Below, piece by piece: positions 6,463-14,841 of a stretch of DNA of 27,349 nucleotides. Both the position numbers and the translations under genes were made by a program. Below the pieces are notes generated by a model that had not been told where the DNA came from, did no database searches, and saw nothing but the letters and a program-made list of their open reading frames with translations. The DNA is from JBDNIO01 sp041688215. GTDB lineage: Bacteria > Pseudomonadota > Gammaproteobacteria > Nevskiales > Salinisphaeraceae. The stretch is from assembly GCA_041688215.1 (NCBI GenBank), contig JBDNIO010000148.1, positions 1-27,349 of the forward strand, given 5' to 3'. Position 1 is the stretch's first letter; the number at the start of each line of letters is the position of its first letter.

Positions 6463-7758
6463 TTAAGTCTTAACCAGGCGTGCGTAGTAGAAGCCGTCCA
6501 TAGCCTGTTCGCCAGGCGCGATACGCCGGCCTGCGGTATCCGCGCATCCCCATTCGCCGGAGATTGGTTTTTCTGCGGAGCTGCTATGCGCCTGCATGAA
6601 GGCCCCGACTACCCGCGCGCCTTCGTCCGCGAGCACGGAGCAGGTGGCGTAAAGCAGTAAGCCGCCGGGTGCCAGCGTGGGCCACAGGGCGGCCAGCAGC
6701 GCATATTGGCGCTGCGCCAGCGCGGCAACATCCGTCTTGCGACGCAGCCACTTGATATCCGGATGGCGACGGATAACGCCGGTACCGGTGCAGGGGGCAT
6801 CAATCAGAATGCGGTCAAACGGCTGGCTATCCCACCAGTCCTGCACTTGCCCGGCGTCTGCGCAGCGCGTTGTGCCGGCCAACTTCAGTCGTTTGAAATT
6901 CTCCTCAACTCGTTGCAGCCGGTGGTCGTCCACGTCCAGCGCCAGCAGCTCACAATCGGCTAGTTCCAGGCAATGCGCCGCTTTGCCGCCGGGGGCGGCG
7001 CAGGCATCGAGCACGCGCATGCCAGGCTGGATATCCAGCAACGGCGCGGCCAGTTGCGCAGCGGTGTCCTGTACGGACACCTGGCCGTCGCTGAATCCGG
7101 GCAGCGCTTCAACCGGTGCGGGTTCGTGTAGCCGCAATGCCTGGGGCGCGGCTTCGCACATGCTTGCCTGCAGACCGACATGGGCCAGGCGCTGGATGTA
7201 TTTTTCGCGGCTGATTTGCCGGGGATTAACTCGCAGCACCATCGGTGCAGGCTGATTATTAGCGCTTAGAATGGCCTGCCAGTGCTGCGACCAGTCTTTT
7301 TCCAGTGCTGCTACCAGCCAGTCGGGGTGGGAAGTCTGCAGCGCTGGCGAAGCGCTCAAACCGGCTTCCAGTTTGGCTTGATCACGCTGAAAGCGTCGTA
7401 ACAAGGCGTTGACCATGCCGCGCAATTTGGGTATGCGTAAGGCATTGGTTGCGGCTACGGTAGCGTGCACGGCGGCGTGTTGCGGTACGCGCATTGAGCG
7501 CAGTTGATACAGGCCGACCAGGATAAGCGCTTGCGCCAGTGGCGGCGGGGCTTTTTTCCACATGCGCGCGGCCAACGCGTCCAGCAGACGCCATTCGCGG
7601 GTGACGCCGAAAGTCAGCGCGGCGATCAGCGCACGGTCGGCCGGATTGCTGATTTGCGACTGCGCCTCGGCCAGGGCGGCATCCATACTGCGGCCTTCTT
7701 GCACCGCGTTGATGGCGCGTGCGGCCTGGGCCCGTGTTTGCGCGCCGGGATCAGCCAA
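6463..7758 (-). CDS. rsmB: 16S rRNA (cytosine-967-C5)-methyltransferase
   Basis: RsmB methylates C967 of 16S rRNA using S-adenosylmethionine. The 431-residue protein has an N-terminal NusB-like helical RNA-binding region (about residues 5-130) followed by the methyltransferase domain. It shows the SAM loop DACAAPGGK (251-259), motif IV DAPCTGTG with Cys323, and motif VI YATCSV with the catalytic Cys373; two cysteines are expected for this RNA m5C family. The length equals that of E. coli RsmB (429). The start at 7758 overlaps the end of fmt by 8 bases, so translation is coupled to fmt. Confidence 0.94.
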   Translation of the reverse strand: MADPGAQTRAQAARAINAVQEGRSMDAALAEAQSQISNPADRALIAALTFGVTREWRLLDALAARMWKKAPPPLAQALILVGLYQLRSMRVPQHAAVHATVAATNALRIPKLRGMVNALLRRFQRDQAKLEAGLSASPALQTSHPDWLVAALEKDWSQHWQAILSANNQPAPMVLRVNPRQISREKYIQRLAHVGLQASMCEAAPQALRLHEPAPVEALPGFSDGQVSVQDTAAQLAAPLLDIQPGMRVLDACAAPGGKAAHCLELADCELLALDVDDHRLQRVEENFKRLKLAGTTRCADAGQVQDWWDSQPFDRILIDAPCTGTGVIRRHPDIKWLRRKTDVAALAQRQYALLAALWPTLAPGGLLLYATCSVLADEGARVVGAFMQAHSSSAEKPISGEWGCADTAGRRIAPGEQAMDGFYYARLVKT

Positions 7759-8674
7759 AATGCTGGCCTGCCAGATCGCGTCCGTGGGCGGCGTCGGTGG
7801 CCGACATCGCTTTTTTGCCGGGCCATTGCATTTGGGTGATTCGCAGGTTGCCCTGGCCGCATGCTACGTCGATGCCCTGTTCGCCGGTGGCAAGAATTTC
7901 GCCTGGCGCGCCTTGGCCGCCGGTAATCAGACGTGCGTGCCATAGCCGTACGCGTTGGCCGCCCAAGTCGGTATGCGCCACGGGCCAGGGATTAAACGCG
8001 CGAATATTGCGGACGATGGTTTGCGCGGACTCGGTCCAGTCTATGGCGGCTTCGGATTTGTCCAGACGCCTGGCGTAGGTTGCCTGCGCGTCATTCTGGG
8101 GCGTAGCCTGCAGGGCGTTGTTTTGAATCCCGGTGAGCGCGGGAACCAGCAGGTCCGCGCCCATTTCGGCGATTTCATCATGCAACTCACCGGCGGTTGT
8201 CTGTGCGCCTATCTCGCAATCACGGCTTAGCAACATGTCGCCGGTATCCAGCCCGCGCGCCATGCGCATGATAGTTACGCCGGTTTCTGCATCGCCGGCC
8301 TGGATTGCGCGCGCAATGGGCGCCGCGCCGCGCCAGCGCGGCAGCAGCGAGGCATGCACATTGATGCAGCCATGCGTGGGGATATCGAGCACGGCCTGGG
8401 GCAACAGCAGGCCATAGGCGACCACCACCATCAGGTCCAGCTGCAATGCGGCGATTTCCTGCTGTACTGATTTTTGCTTCAGGGTTTCGGGTTGCCAGAC
8501 GGGCAGGCCCAGGCCCAGTGCGCGCGTTTTTACCGGCGACGCGGCAAGCTTACGGCCGCGCCCCGCGGGGCGGTCGGGCTGGGTATAGACGCCGATTAAA
8601 TCATGCGCACTAGCAGCCAGTGCGTTGAGGCTGGGCAGCGCGAATTCGGGAGTGCCGGCGAAAAGGATGCGCAT
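7751..8674 (-). CDS. fmt: Methionyl-tRNA formyltransferase
   Basis: Fmt transfers a formyl group from 10-formyl-tetrahydrofolate to initiator Met-tRNA. The 307-residue protein has the N-terminal MRILFAGTPEFALPSL. The active site holds Asn105 and His107 in GCINVHASLLPRWRGAAPI, and Asp143 in ARGLDTGDML. A C-terminal OB-like domain (about 205-305) contains IRAFNPWPVAHT. The start codon and length fit E. coli Fmt (315). It lies between def upstream and rsmB downstream, the conserved gammaproteobacterial order in which formylation and deformylation enzymes are made together. The gap to def is unusually long, about 145 bases, because of an inverted heptamer repeat. Confidence 0.95.
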   Translation of the reverse strand: MRILFAGTPEFALPSLNALAASAHDLIGVYTQPDRPAGRGRKLAASPVKTRALGLGLPVWQPETLKQKSVQQEIAALQLDLMVVVAYGLLLPQAVLDIPTHGCINVHASLLPRWRGAAPIARAIQAGDAETGVTIMRMARGLDTGDMLLSRDCEIGAQTTAGELHDEIAEMGADLLVPALTGIQNNALQATPQNDAQATYARRLDKSEAAIDWTESAQTIVRNIRAFNPWPVAHTDLGGQRVRLWHARLITGGQGAPGEILATGEQGIDVACGQGNLRITQMQWPGKKAMSATDAAHGRDLAGQHFG

Positions 8675-8680
8675 GGGTTA

Positions 8681-8832
8681 GCGTGAGGCGTGAAGCGTGA
8701 GGCGTGAGGCGGGGGATGGTGCCGGGGGTTCGACGAAGGCGTGGTGTTTGCTTCTTATTTCTGCCGACGCACTACTCGCCCACACCCCGTGTGCAAGCCG
8801 AAGCCGCGCCTTATCCGCCTCACGCCTCACGC
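8681..8832. repeat. Inverted heptamer repeat between def and fmt
   Basis: Four head-to-tail heptamers of the form GCGTGAG or GCGTGAA occupy 8681-8708. The 17-mer GCGTGAGGCGTGAGGCG (8695-8711) is repeated in exact inverted form at 8816-8832. The right arm overlaps the last codons and stop of def. The 104 bases between the arms contain no ORF of note. The structure could form a large stem-loop in the def-fmt transcript, or be a small mobile repeat unit. Confidence 0.75.
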
Positions 8833-9323
8833 TTTTGCGCCTTTTCCAGCTTCCTGTGTATCCGTTCGCGCTTTAAGCGCGATAGCAGGTCGATGTACAA
8901 GCCGCCATCCAGGTGCCCTATTTCGTGCTGTACACATTGCGCCAGCAGGCCTTCGGCTTCGGATTCATAGGCTTTGCCGTGGCGGTCCTGCGCGCGCCAT
9001 TTGACCTTTTTATAGCGCGTTACGCTGTCGTAATGGTCAGGTACCGACAGGCAGCCCTCGTCGGTTTTAATCGGCTCCTCGTGACTCAGAATTTCCGGGT
9101 TGATCATGACGATGGGCACATCCTTGTTCTCGGAGCAGTCCATGACCGCGATGCGCTTGGCGACACCGACCTGGGTGGCCGCCAAGCCTACGCCGGGCGC
9201 GTCGTACATGGTTTCTAACATATCATCTATGAAGGTTTGCAGCGCGGGGTCGATATCTTCTACGGGTTGGGCGATATCGCGCAGTCGCGGGTCCGGAAAA
9301 TGCAGTATTTCGAGTATTGCCAT
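8820..9323 (-). CDS. def: Peptide deformylase
   Basis: Def removes the formyl group from nascent proteins, using a Fe2+ or Zn2+ ion. The 167-residue protein carries all three family motifs: GVGLAATQVG (residues 44-53), EGCLSVP with metal ligand Cys91, and QHEIGHLDG with ligands His133 and His137 and catalytic Glu134. HEIGH replaces the HEMDH of E. coli but keeps the HExxH core. The C-terminal basic helix (LSRLKRERIHRKLEKAQK) is usual for the E. coli-type enzyme. It is the first gene of the minus-strand def-fmt-rsmB group and divergent from lysM with 89 bases between starts; no strong promoter stands out there. Confidence 0.96.
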   Translation of the reverse strand: MAILEILHFPDPRLRDIAQPVEDIDPALQTFIDDMLETMYDAPGVGLAATQVGVAKRIAVMDCSENKDVPIVMINPEILSHEEPIKTDEGCLSVPDHYDSVTRYKKVKWRAQDRHGKAYESEAEGLLAQCVQHEIGHLDGGLYIDLLSRLKRERIHRKLEKAQKREA

Positions 9324-9412
9324 GTCTTGCGTGGTTTTTTTGGCGGCTAAGCTGATAAAGTTCGTAAAACGAGTGCAACAAGGCTCGTTGCTAAACGGGG
9401 GCGAATAATTCC

Positions 9413-10564
9413 ATGGGCAAGTATAACGTTAGTGCACTTGGCGGTCTGTGTTTGAGCCTGCCCGTGATTTTCGCGCTAGGCGCCTGCTCGACGTCGCCGC
9501 AGCAGCCACCGCAGCCGGTTGCCGCATCGGCACCGATTGCGTCCAGTGCCGCGCCCGAACAGCCGCGTTATTCACCGCCGGCACGCGTGCCGGCTGAACA
9601 GGACCAGGCCACAGCCATCGATGCGCCGCTGCGCTACGTGGTTAAAAAGGGCGATACGCTGTGGGATATAGCGGCCTATTTTCTCCGCGATCCCTTTTAC
9701 TGGCCGGAATTATGGTACGCAAATCCTGATATCGCGAATCCACATTTGATTTACCCTGGCGACGAGCTTTTTCTGGTTTACGTCGACGGCAGGCCGCAAT
9801 TACGGCGCATACTCCCCCAGAACCAGACGAACCGCCTGTCGCCGCGGGTGCGCGAATTACCGATCGCAGACGCCATCCCCACGATACCGCTGGACGCCAT
9901 CCAGCAATTCCTGACCGGGCCGCGCTTGGTTGCCGAAGCGGAGCTGGAAGCCGCCGCCTATATTATCGATTTCACCGATCCGCACCTCGTCGGTGGCGCC
10001 GGCAATCTGGTGTATGTCGGCAATGCCCAGCCGGGCGATGGCAGCACCTATGACCTGGTGCGCCCCGGGCAAGCCTATATTGACCCGGAAACCGACGATA
10101 TTCTGGGTTACGAGGCAGCGCCTATCGGCAATGTTTCGATACGCGAATATGCCGAGATTTCTACCGGCGTGCTCACACGGACTTTCCGCGAGGCGCTGGT
10201 GGGGGATCGCCTGTTACCGCTGGAAGACGAGCCGCTGGCCTCGAATTTCTATCCTCGCGCACCGGATCAGCAAGTACGCGGCCAGGTGATATCCGTATAC
10301 GGCGGCGTCTCGCAGATTGGCCAGTACCAGATTGTTACGCTCAACCGCGGCACCAAACAGGGCCTGGCGCGCGGCCATGTGCTGGATATCTACCAGACCG
10401 GACGGCGCGCGCTCGACCCCATTACCGAGCGGCCCGTAACCCTGCCGCCGGTGAAAGCCGGCACCCTGATGGTCTTCAAGGTCGATAGCCGCGTCAGCTT
10501 CGGGCTGGTCATGCGTGCCAACCGGGCGATTCACGTTTTAGACAGCGTGCGCAATCCCGAATAG
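9413..10564 (+). CDS. LysM-domain lipoprotein
   Basis: This 383-residue lipoprotein has a signal ending in an LGAC lipobox (MGKYNVSALGG...IFALGACST). A Pro/Ala-rich linker follows to about residue 72. The single LysM domain is YVVKKGDTLWDIAAYFLRDP through NPHLIYPGDELFL (about residues 75-121), which binds peptidoglycan N-acetylglucosamine strands. The long C-terminal part (about 130-383) is conserved with this gene position across gammaproteobacteria but has no function I can name. The divergent def-fmt and lysM-dprA arrangement is a common syntenic block. dprA begins 9 bases after its stop, so both are probably co-transcribed. Confidence 0.88.
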   Translation: MGKYNVSALGGLCLSLPVIFALGACSTSPQQPPQPVAASAPIASSAAPEQPRYSPPARVPAEQDQATAIDAPLRYVVKKGDTLWDIAAYFLRDPFYWPELWYANPDIANPHLIYPGDELFLVYVDGRPQLRRILPQNQTNRLSPRVRELPIADAIPTIPLDAIQQFLTGPRLVAEAELEAAAYIIDFTDPHLVGGAGNLVYVGNAQPGDGSTYDLVRPGQAYIDPETDDILGYEAAPIGNVSIREYAEISTGVLTRTFREALVGDRLLPLEDEPLASNFYPRAPDQQVRGQVISVYGGVSQIGQYQIVTLNRGTKQGLARGHVLDIYQTGRRALDPITERPVTLPPVKAGTLMVFKVDSRVSFGLVMRANRAIHVLDSVRNPE

Positions 10565-10573
10565 AAAAACCCG

Positions 10574-11671
10574 GTGCGCGACTGGCTCATACTGACGCGC
10601 ACCCCCGGGCTGGGCCCGATGCGCGCTGCGCACCTGCTGCAGGAATTTGGCGATGCGCGCGGGATTCTTAAGGCCGGCGCGCGAGCCTGGCGCAAAGTGG
10701 GGTTAGATGACGCCGCTTGCACTTGGCTGCAAAACCCGGACGAACAATTACGGGCCGCCGACGAGGACTGGCTGAATCAACCTGGTCAGACCCTGGTGCC
10801 AATCACCGATGCACGCTACCCGGCGCAGCTGCGCGATGCACCGGGCGCCCCGCCCTGGCTGTTCGCCGTTGGCGATACCGATCTACTCGGCATTACCGGC
10901 TTCGCCATAGTTGGCAGCCGTAACCCCACCGCCGGCGGCCTGGAACATGCGCGCGATTTCGCCGCCACCTTGGCGCGCAGCGGTCTGGTTATTGTGAGCG
11001 GCCTGGCCAGTGGCATTGATGCCGCCGCCCATAAAGGCGCGCTGGCGGCCAAAGGCATGACCATTGCGGTGTGCGGTACCGGGCTCGACCGTGTCTACCC
11101 GGCCAGCAACAAGGCGCTGGCGCGCGACATTGCAACCAGCGGCCTGCTGTTGTCCGAATTTGCGCTGGGCACACCGGCAACGCCGGGTAACTTTCCGCGA
11201 CGTAATCGCATCATCAGCGGATTGTCGGTAGGTACGCTGGTGGTGGAAGCCGCCCGCCAGAGCGGGTCCCTCATTACCGCGCGTCTGGCCATGGAGGCCG
11301 GCCGCGAGGTGTTCGCCATCCCCGGTTCCATTCATAATCCGCTGACGCGCGGCTGCCACAGTCTGATCCGAGACGGCGCAAAACTGGTGGAATCGGCTGA
11401 CGACATCCTGGACGAAATCGGACCGCAATTATCGCCTGCCACTGACAAATCCCGCCCCCGGAAAACCGCGCCACAAGCCGAAACGCAGCCGCTTGATGCG
11501 GACTATCAGGCCCTGTTGCAAGTCATCGACTACGAGCCAACCCGCGTCGATACTTTGATACAACGCAGCGGATTGAGCGCCGATGCGGTATCCTCCATGC
11601 TGCTGATACTGGAATTGCAAGGGCTGGTCAAAGCCACGACCGGCGGCACTTACACCCGTATAGGCTTCTAG
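10574..11671 (+). CDS. dprA: DNA-processing protein DprA (Smf)
   Basis: DprA loads RecA onto incoming single-stranded DNA during natural transformation; it is also kept in many species not known to be competent. The 365-residue protein starts at a GTG. Its N-terminal SAM-like helices (LILTRTPGLGPMRAAHLLQEFG) are followed by the Rossmann core: FAIVGSRNPTAGG, VSGLASGIDAAAHKGAL, AVCGTGLDRVYPASN and LLLSEFALGTPATPGNFPRRN. A C-terminal DML1-like winged helix (about 310-365) ends in TYTRIGF. The TAG stop lies exactly at the left boundary of a palindromic insertion, but the reading frame is intact. smg follows on the far side of that insertion. Confidence 0.93.
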   Translation: MRDWLILTRTPGLGPMRAAHLLQEFGDARGILKAGARAWRKVGLDDAACTWLQNPDEQLRAADEDWLNQPGQTLVPITDARYPAQLRDAPGAPPWLFAVGDTDLLGITGFAIVGSRNPTAGGLEHARDFAATLARSGLVIVSGLASGIDAAAHKGALAAKGMTIAVCGTGLDRVYPASNKALARDIATSGLLLSEFALGTPATPGNFPRRNRIISGLSVGTLVVEAARQSGSLITARLAMEAGREVFAIPGSIHNPLTRGCHSLIRDGAKLVESADDILDEIGPQLSPATDKSRPRKTAPQAETQPLDADYQALLQVIDYEPTRVDTLIQRSGLSADAVSSMLLILELQGLVKATTGGTYTRIGF

Positions 11672-11834
11672 GAGGCTGTCGGACTCAGATGAATTTACTG
11701 CGGCGGTGAGGCGAACGGCCCATTTTTTCGATCCTTTTCCTTAAATAGTGAAACTATTCGTGTCAAACGATCAAAAAAATGGACTCGCTCTCCCACCACC
11801 TCGCTACAATCCCCTGAATCCGACAGCCTCCTAG
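11668..11834. mobile_element. 159-bp MITE-like palindromic element inserted between dprA and smg
   Basis: Two 27-bp arms, 11662-11688 and 11814-11840, are inverted copies with a single mismatch (GGACTCAG against GGATTCAG). Taking CTAG at 11668-11671 and 11831-11834 as a 4-bp target duplication, the element is 11672-11830, beginning GAGGCTGTCGGA and ending with its complement. The interior is a weaker palindrome (ATTTTTTCGATC near 11723 against GATCAAAAAAAT near 11770, either side of a TAGTGAAACTA hairpin at about 11747-11757). No transposase is encoded. Removing it restores AGGCTTCTAGAAGCCT, a perfect 16-bp palindrome, with the dprA TAG unchanged. A tail-to-tail pair of solo IS ends would look similar. 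Confidence 0.75.
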
Positions 11835-11860
11835 AAGCCTTGGAAACGCTTGAAATACGC

Positions 11861-12340
11861 ATGAATGAAAATCTTTTAGACGTTCTGCTTTATCTATTCG
11901 AAAACTATCCGATCTGCGACCTGCAGGACGGCGGCGCGGTGCGCCACGATCTGGACGAAGCCGGTTTTCTGCCCGAAGAGATAGACGACGCCTTCGCCTG
12001 GCTGCGCGATACATCGCCTATCAGCCAGCAGCTGATCAGCAACCCCGACGACCAGGCCGTGCGCCTGTTCACCGCGGAAGAGTCGGAACGGCTATCGCCG
12101 CAGTGTCAGGGCTGTTTGCATGCGCTGCAACAGCATCAGGTACTCAATGGCACCACGCGCGAAATCGTTATCGACCGCTTGCTGGCCTTGGCCGACGAAC
12201 AATATGATGACGCTGAAGACATCGACGTGGAGCAACTCAAATGGGTTGTGATGATGGTGTTGTCGAACCAGCATGACGATACCCCTTACGCTCGCATGGA
12301 AGCGCTTCTGAACGCCGAAGTAAGCGGCGCGGCGCATTAG
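11861..12340 (+). CDS. smg: Smg family protein (DUF494)
   Basis: The 159-residue acidic protein matches the Smg/DUF494 family, found next to dprA (smf) in many beta- and gammaproteobacteria; its biochemical role is unknown. The start at 11861 gives MNENLLDVLLYLFENYPICDL, the usual opening. A longer in-frame start at 11840 would lie within the right arm of the MITE and add seven residues, so it is less likely. Further conserved stretches are AGFLPEEIDDAFAWL and TREIVIDRLLALAD, then LKWVVMMVLSNQ near the C-terminus. The MITE upstream has separated it from dprA, so its transcription may now depend on reading through the palindrome or on a new promoter. Confidence 0.92.
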   Translation: MNENLLDVLLYLFENYPICDLQDGGAVRHDLDEAGFLPEEIDDAFAWLRDTSPISQQLISNPDDQAVRLFTAEESERLSPQCQGCLHALQQHQVLNGTTREIVIDRLLALADEQYDDAEDIDVEQLKWVVMMVLSNQHDDTPYARMEALLNAEVSGAAH

Positions 12341-12437
12341 CCGATACAAGTCAAACCACTCGCGGCTTTATTTACAGGCATAGCAGAGGCCCGAACGGCT
12401 GTGCTAACGTTCCCGCGCTCAGTTACCCAAATACCCC

Positions 12438-14813
12438 ATGAGTCATAACCTAGTCATCGTAGAATCGCCCGCCAAGGCGAAGACCATAGAAAAATATCTC
12501 GGCAAGGACTATGAAGTCCTGGCTTCGTACGGTCACGTGCGCGATCTGGTGCCCAAGGAAGGCGCGGTGGATACCGAAAACGGCTTTGCTATGCGTTACG
12601 CCGTGATCGAGCGCAACGCCAAGCACGTGAATAAAATTGCGCAATCGCTGGCCAAATCCGATGCCCTGTTCCTGGCGACTGACCCGGATCGCGAAGGCGA
12701 GGCCATCGCTTGGCACCTGCTCGAATTGCTGCGCGAAAAAGGCAAGCTCAAGGACAAACCCGTCAAGCGCGTGGTGTTCCACGAAATCACCAAAAAAGCG
12801 GTCAGTGACGCGATCGCCAACCCGCGCGACATTTCCGAGTCGCTGGTTAACGCCCAGCAAGCCCGGCGCGCACTCGATTATCTGGTGGGCTTTAATCTCT
12901 CGCCATTGTTATGGCGCAAAATCCAGCGCGGACTTTCCGCCGGGCGCGTGCAAAGCCCCGCACTACGTCTGATTTGTGAGCGCGACGCCGAGATTGAGGC
13001 GTTTGATCCCAAGGAATACTGGAAAATCGAAGCCCGCACGACCAAGGACGAGCAAAAATTCGGCGCACGGCTCTACCAATTCGACGGCGACAAGGTCGAG
13101 CAATTCACCGTAACCAACGAAGGCCGCGCGGCAGACGTAGAAAAGGCGCTACACGAAGCCGCGAACGGCCAGCTCGACGTTCGCAAAGTCGACAAGAAAC
13201 AGCGCAAACGTAACCCATCGCCGCCGTTTACCACCTCCACCCTGCAACAGGAAGCCTCGCGCAAACTGGGGTTCACCGCCGTGCGCACCATGCGCACTGC
13301 GCAGCAGTTATATGAAGGTATTGAACTCGGCGGCGAAACCGTGGGTTTGATCACCTATATGCGTACCGACTCGGTGACGTTGTCCAACGACGCGCTGGCC
13401 GAAATCCGCGATGCGATCAAACAACGCTATGGCGACAAGGCCTTGCCGGACTCACCACGCGCGTTCAAAACCAAATCCAAGAACGCGCAGGAAGCGCACG
13501 AGGCTATCCGCCCAAGCGCCGGTGCGCGTGGCCCGGAAGACGTGAAATCGCATCTGAACAGCGACCAGAATCGCCTGTACGAGCTAATCTGGCAGCGCAC
13601 CATGGCCTGTCAGATGATCCACGCGACCTTCGATACTGTGGCCGCCGATCTGTACGCCGGTCACAAGCACATCTTCCGCGCATCCGGGCAAACCCTGCGT
13701 GATCCGGGTTTTCTGGCGGTGTACCAGGAAGGCCGCGATGAACCGGACGATTCCGACGACGACAAGCGCCTGCCGTCGCTAACTGAAGGTGAGAAAGTCC
13801 CACTGGAAGACATTCTTACCACCCAGCATTTCACCGAGCCGCCCCCGCGCTTTACCGAGGCGTCCCTGGTTAAAACGCTGGAAGAATATGACATCGGCCG
13901 ACCCTCGACCTACGCCTCCATTATTTCCACGCTGCAAAATCGCGAGTACGTGGACATGGACGGCAAGGCCTTCATGCCCACGCCGATTGGCAAAATCGTC
14001 AACAAATTTCTTACCGAACATTTTTCGCGCTACGTCGATTACGAATTCACCGCGAAACTGGAAGACCAGCTCGATGCGGTATCGCGTGGCGAGCGCGAAT
14101 GGCAGCCGCTGCTGGAAGACTTCTGGAAACGTTTCTCGAGTCAAATCGAATCCAAACAGGACCTGACGCGCGAAGAAGTGGCCCAGGCCCGCGAGCTCGG
14201 CACCGACCCCGAAAGCGGTAAACCGGTGATTGTGCGTATCGGTAAATACGGCCAGTTCGTGCAAATTGGCAGCAAGGACGACGAAGAAAAGCCCAAATTC
14301 GCCGGACTTCGCCCCGGTCAGGATATGGACAAGATCACCCTCGACGAGGCCATGGTGCTGTTCACCCTGCCGCGCGATCTGGGCGAAACGCCGGAAGGCG
14401 AAGAGATGCAGGTCAACGTTGGCCGCTTCGGGCCTTATGTGCGCTATGGCAAGAAGTTCGCTTCGATCAAGGAAGACGACCCGTATACGATTAGTTACGA
14501 GCGTGCGCTGCAAGTCGTCGCCGAAAAGAAAGAAGCCGACGCCAAGAAGATGATCAAGGTGTTTGACGATTCGAACATCCGCGTACAGCACGGCCCCTAC
14601 GGTCCCTATGTAACCAACGGCAAGAAAAACGCGAAAATTCCGAAAGACCGTGAGCCGCAAAGCCTTACTTTCGAAGAATGCGAAGAGCTAATCGCGAAAG
14701 CGCCAGAGCGCAAAGCGCGTGGCAAAAAAGGCGATCGCAAAAAGCCGGCCAAAGCCAGTACCAAGCCAGCGAAAGCAAGTACTAAGCCAGCGAAAGCAAG
14801 TACTAAGAAGTAA
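12438..14813 (+). CDS. topA: DNA topoisomerase I
   Basis: TopA is the type IA enzyme that relaxes negative supercoils. The 791-residue protein opens with the TOPRIM domain (LVIVESPAKAKTIEKYLG, then ATDPDREGEAIAWHL with the acidic metal ligands). The cleavage domain includes LSAGRVQSPALRL, and the catalytic Tyr307 lies in GLITYMRTDSV. In place of the cysteine zinc ribbons of E. coli TopA, the C-terminus has repeated glycine/tyrosine modules (VRIGKYGQFVQIG, VGRFGPYVRYGKKFASI, VQHGPYGPYVTNGKKNAKI), as in xanthomonads and alphaproteobacteria. It ends in a lysine-rich tail of three identical heptapeptides. The 97 bases before it hold no clear gene. Opposite-strand frames within topA, up to 293 codons, are shadows. 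Confidence 0.97.
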   Translation: MSHNLVIVESPAKAKTIEKYLGKDYEVLASYGHVRDLVPKEGAVDTENGFAMRYAVIERNAKHVNKIAQSLAKSDALFLATDPDREGEAIAWHLLELLREKGKLKDKPVKRVVFHEITKKAVSDAIANPRDISESLVNAQQARRALDYLVGFNLSPLLWRKIQRGLSAGRVQSPALRLICERDAEIEAFDPKEYWKIEARTTKDEQKFGARLYQFDGDKVEQFTVTNEGRAADVEKALHEAANGQLDVRKVDKKQRKRNPSPPFTTSTLQQEASRKLGFTAVRTMRTAQQLYEGIELGGETVGLITYMRTDSVTLSNDALAEIRDAIKQRYGDKALPDSPRAFKTKSKNAQEAHEAIRPSAGARGPEDVKSHLNSDQNRLYELIWQRTMACQMIHATFDTVAADLYAGHKHIFRASGQTLRDPGFLAVYQEGRDEPDDSDDDKRLPSLTEGEKVPLEDILTTQHFTEPPPRFTEASLVKTLEEYDIGRPSTYASIISTLQNREYVDMDGKAFMPTPIGKIVNKFLTEHFSRYVDYEFTAKLEDQLDAVSRGEREWQPLLEDFWKRFSSQIESKQDLTREEVAQARELGTDPESGKPVIVRIGKYGQFVQIGSKDDEEKPKFAGLRPGQDMDKITLDEAMVLFTLPRDLGETPEGEEMQVNVGRFGPYVRYGKKFASIKEDDPYTISYERALQVVAEKKEADAKKMIKVFDDSNIRVQHGPYGPYVTNGKKNAKIPKDREPQSLTFEECEELIAKAPERKARGKKGDRKKPAKASTKPAKASTKPAKASTKK
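14742..14804 (+). repeat. Three 21-bp tandem repeats encoding the TopA lysine-rich tail
   Basis: Units at 14742-14762, 14763-14783 and 14784-14804 each encode KPAKAST. The last two are identical at DNA level; the first differs at a few third positions (ccg/cca, gcc/gcg, acc/act). The gene ends directly after with AAG AAG TAA. The pattern suggests recent unit duplication by slippage. Confidence 0.9.
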
Positions 14814-14841
14814 TCCCTAACCACCACAAACCTGATTGACC

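Noticed and set aside
5827..6660. 277-codon plus-strand frame over the polymerase start, SOS promoter and rsmB end
   Set aside because: It runs through a promoter and a terminator and is antisense to two identified genes.
8681..8832. Possible tRNA or structured RNA between def and fmt (GGTTCGA at about 8727)
   Set aside because: The GGTTCGA sequence is isolated; no acceptor, D-arm or anticodon stem can be drawn around it.
11689..11813. CRISPR-like or terminator explanation for the dprA-smg palindrome
   Set aside because: There is one inverted pair and no repeated direct units or spacers, and the arms are too far apart for a simple terminator; a MITE-like element fits better.
13779..14660. 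293-codon open frame on the minus strand inside topA
   Set aside because: It is fully antisense to conserved topA sequence, its product has no family features, and long antisense frames are expected in GC-rich coding DNA.
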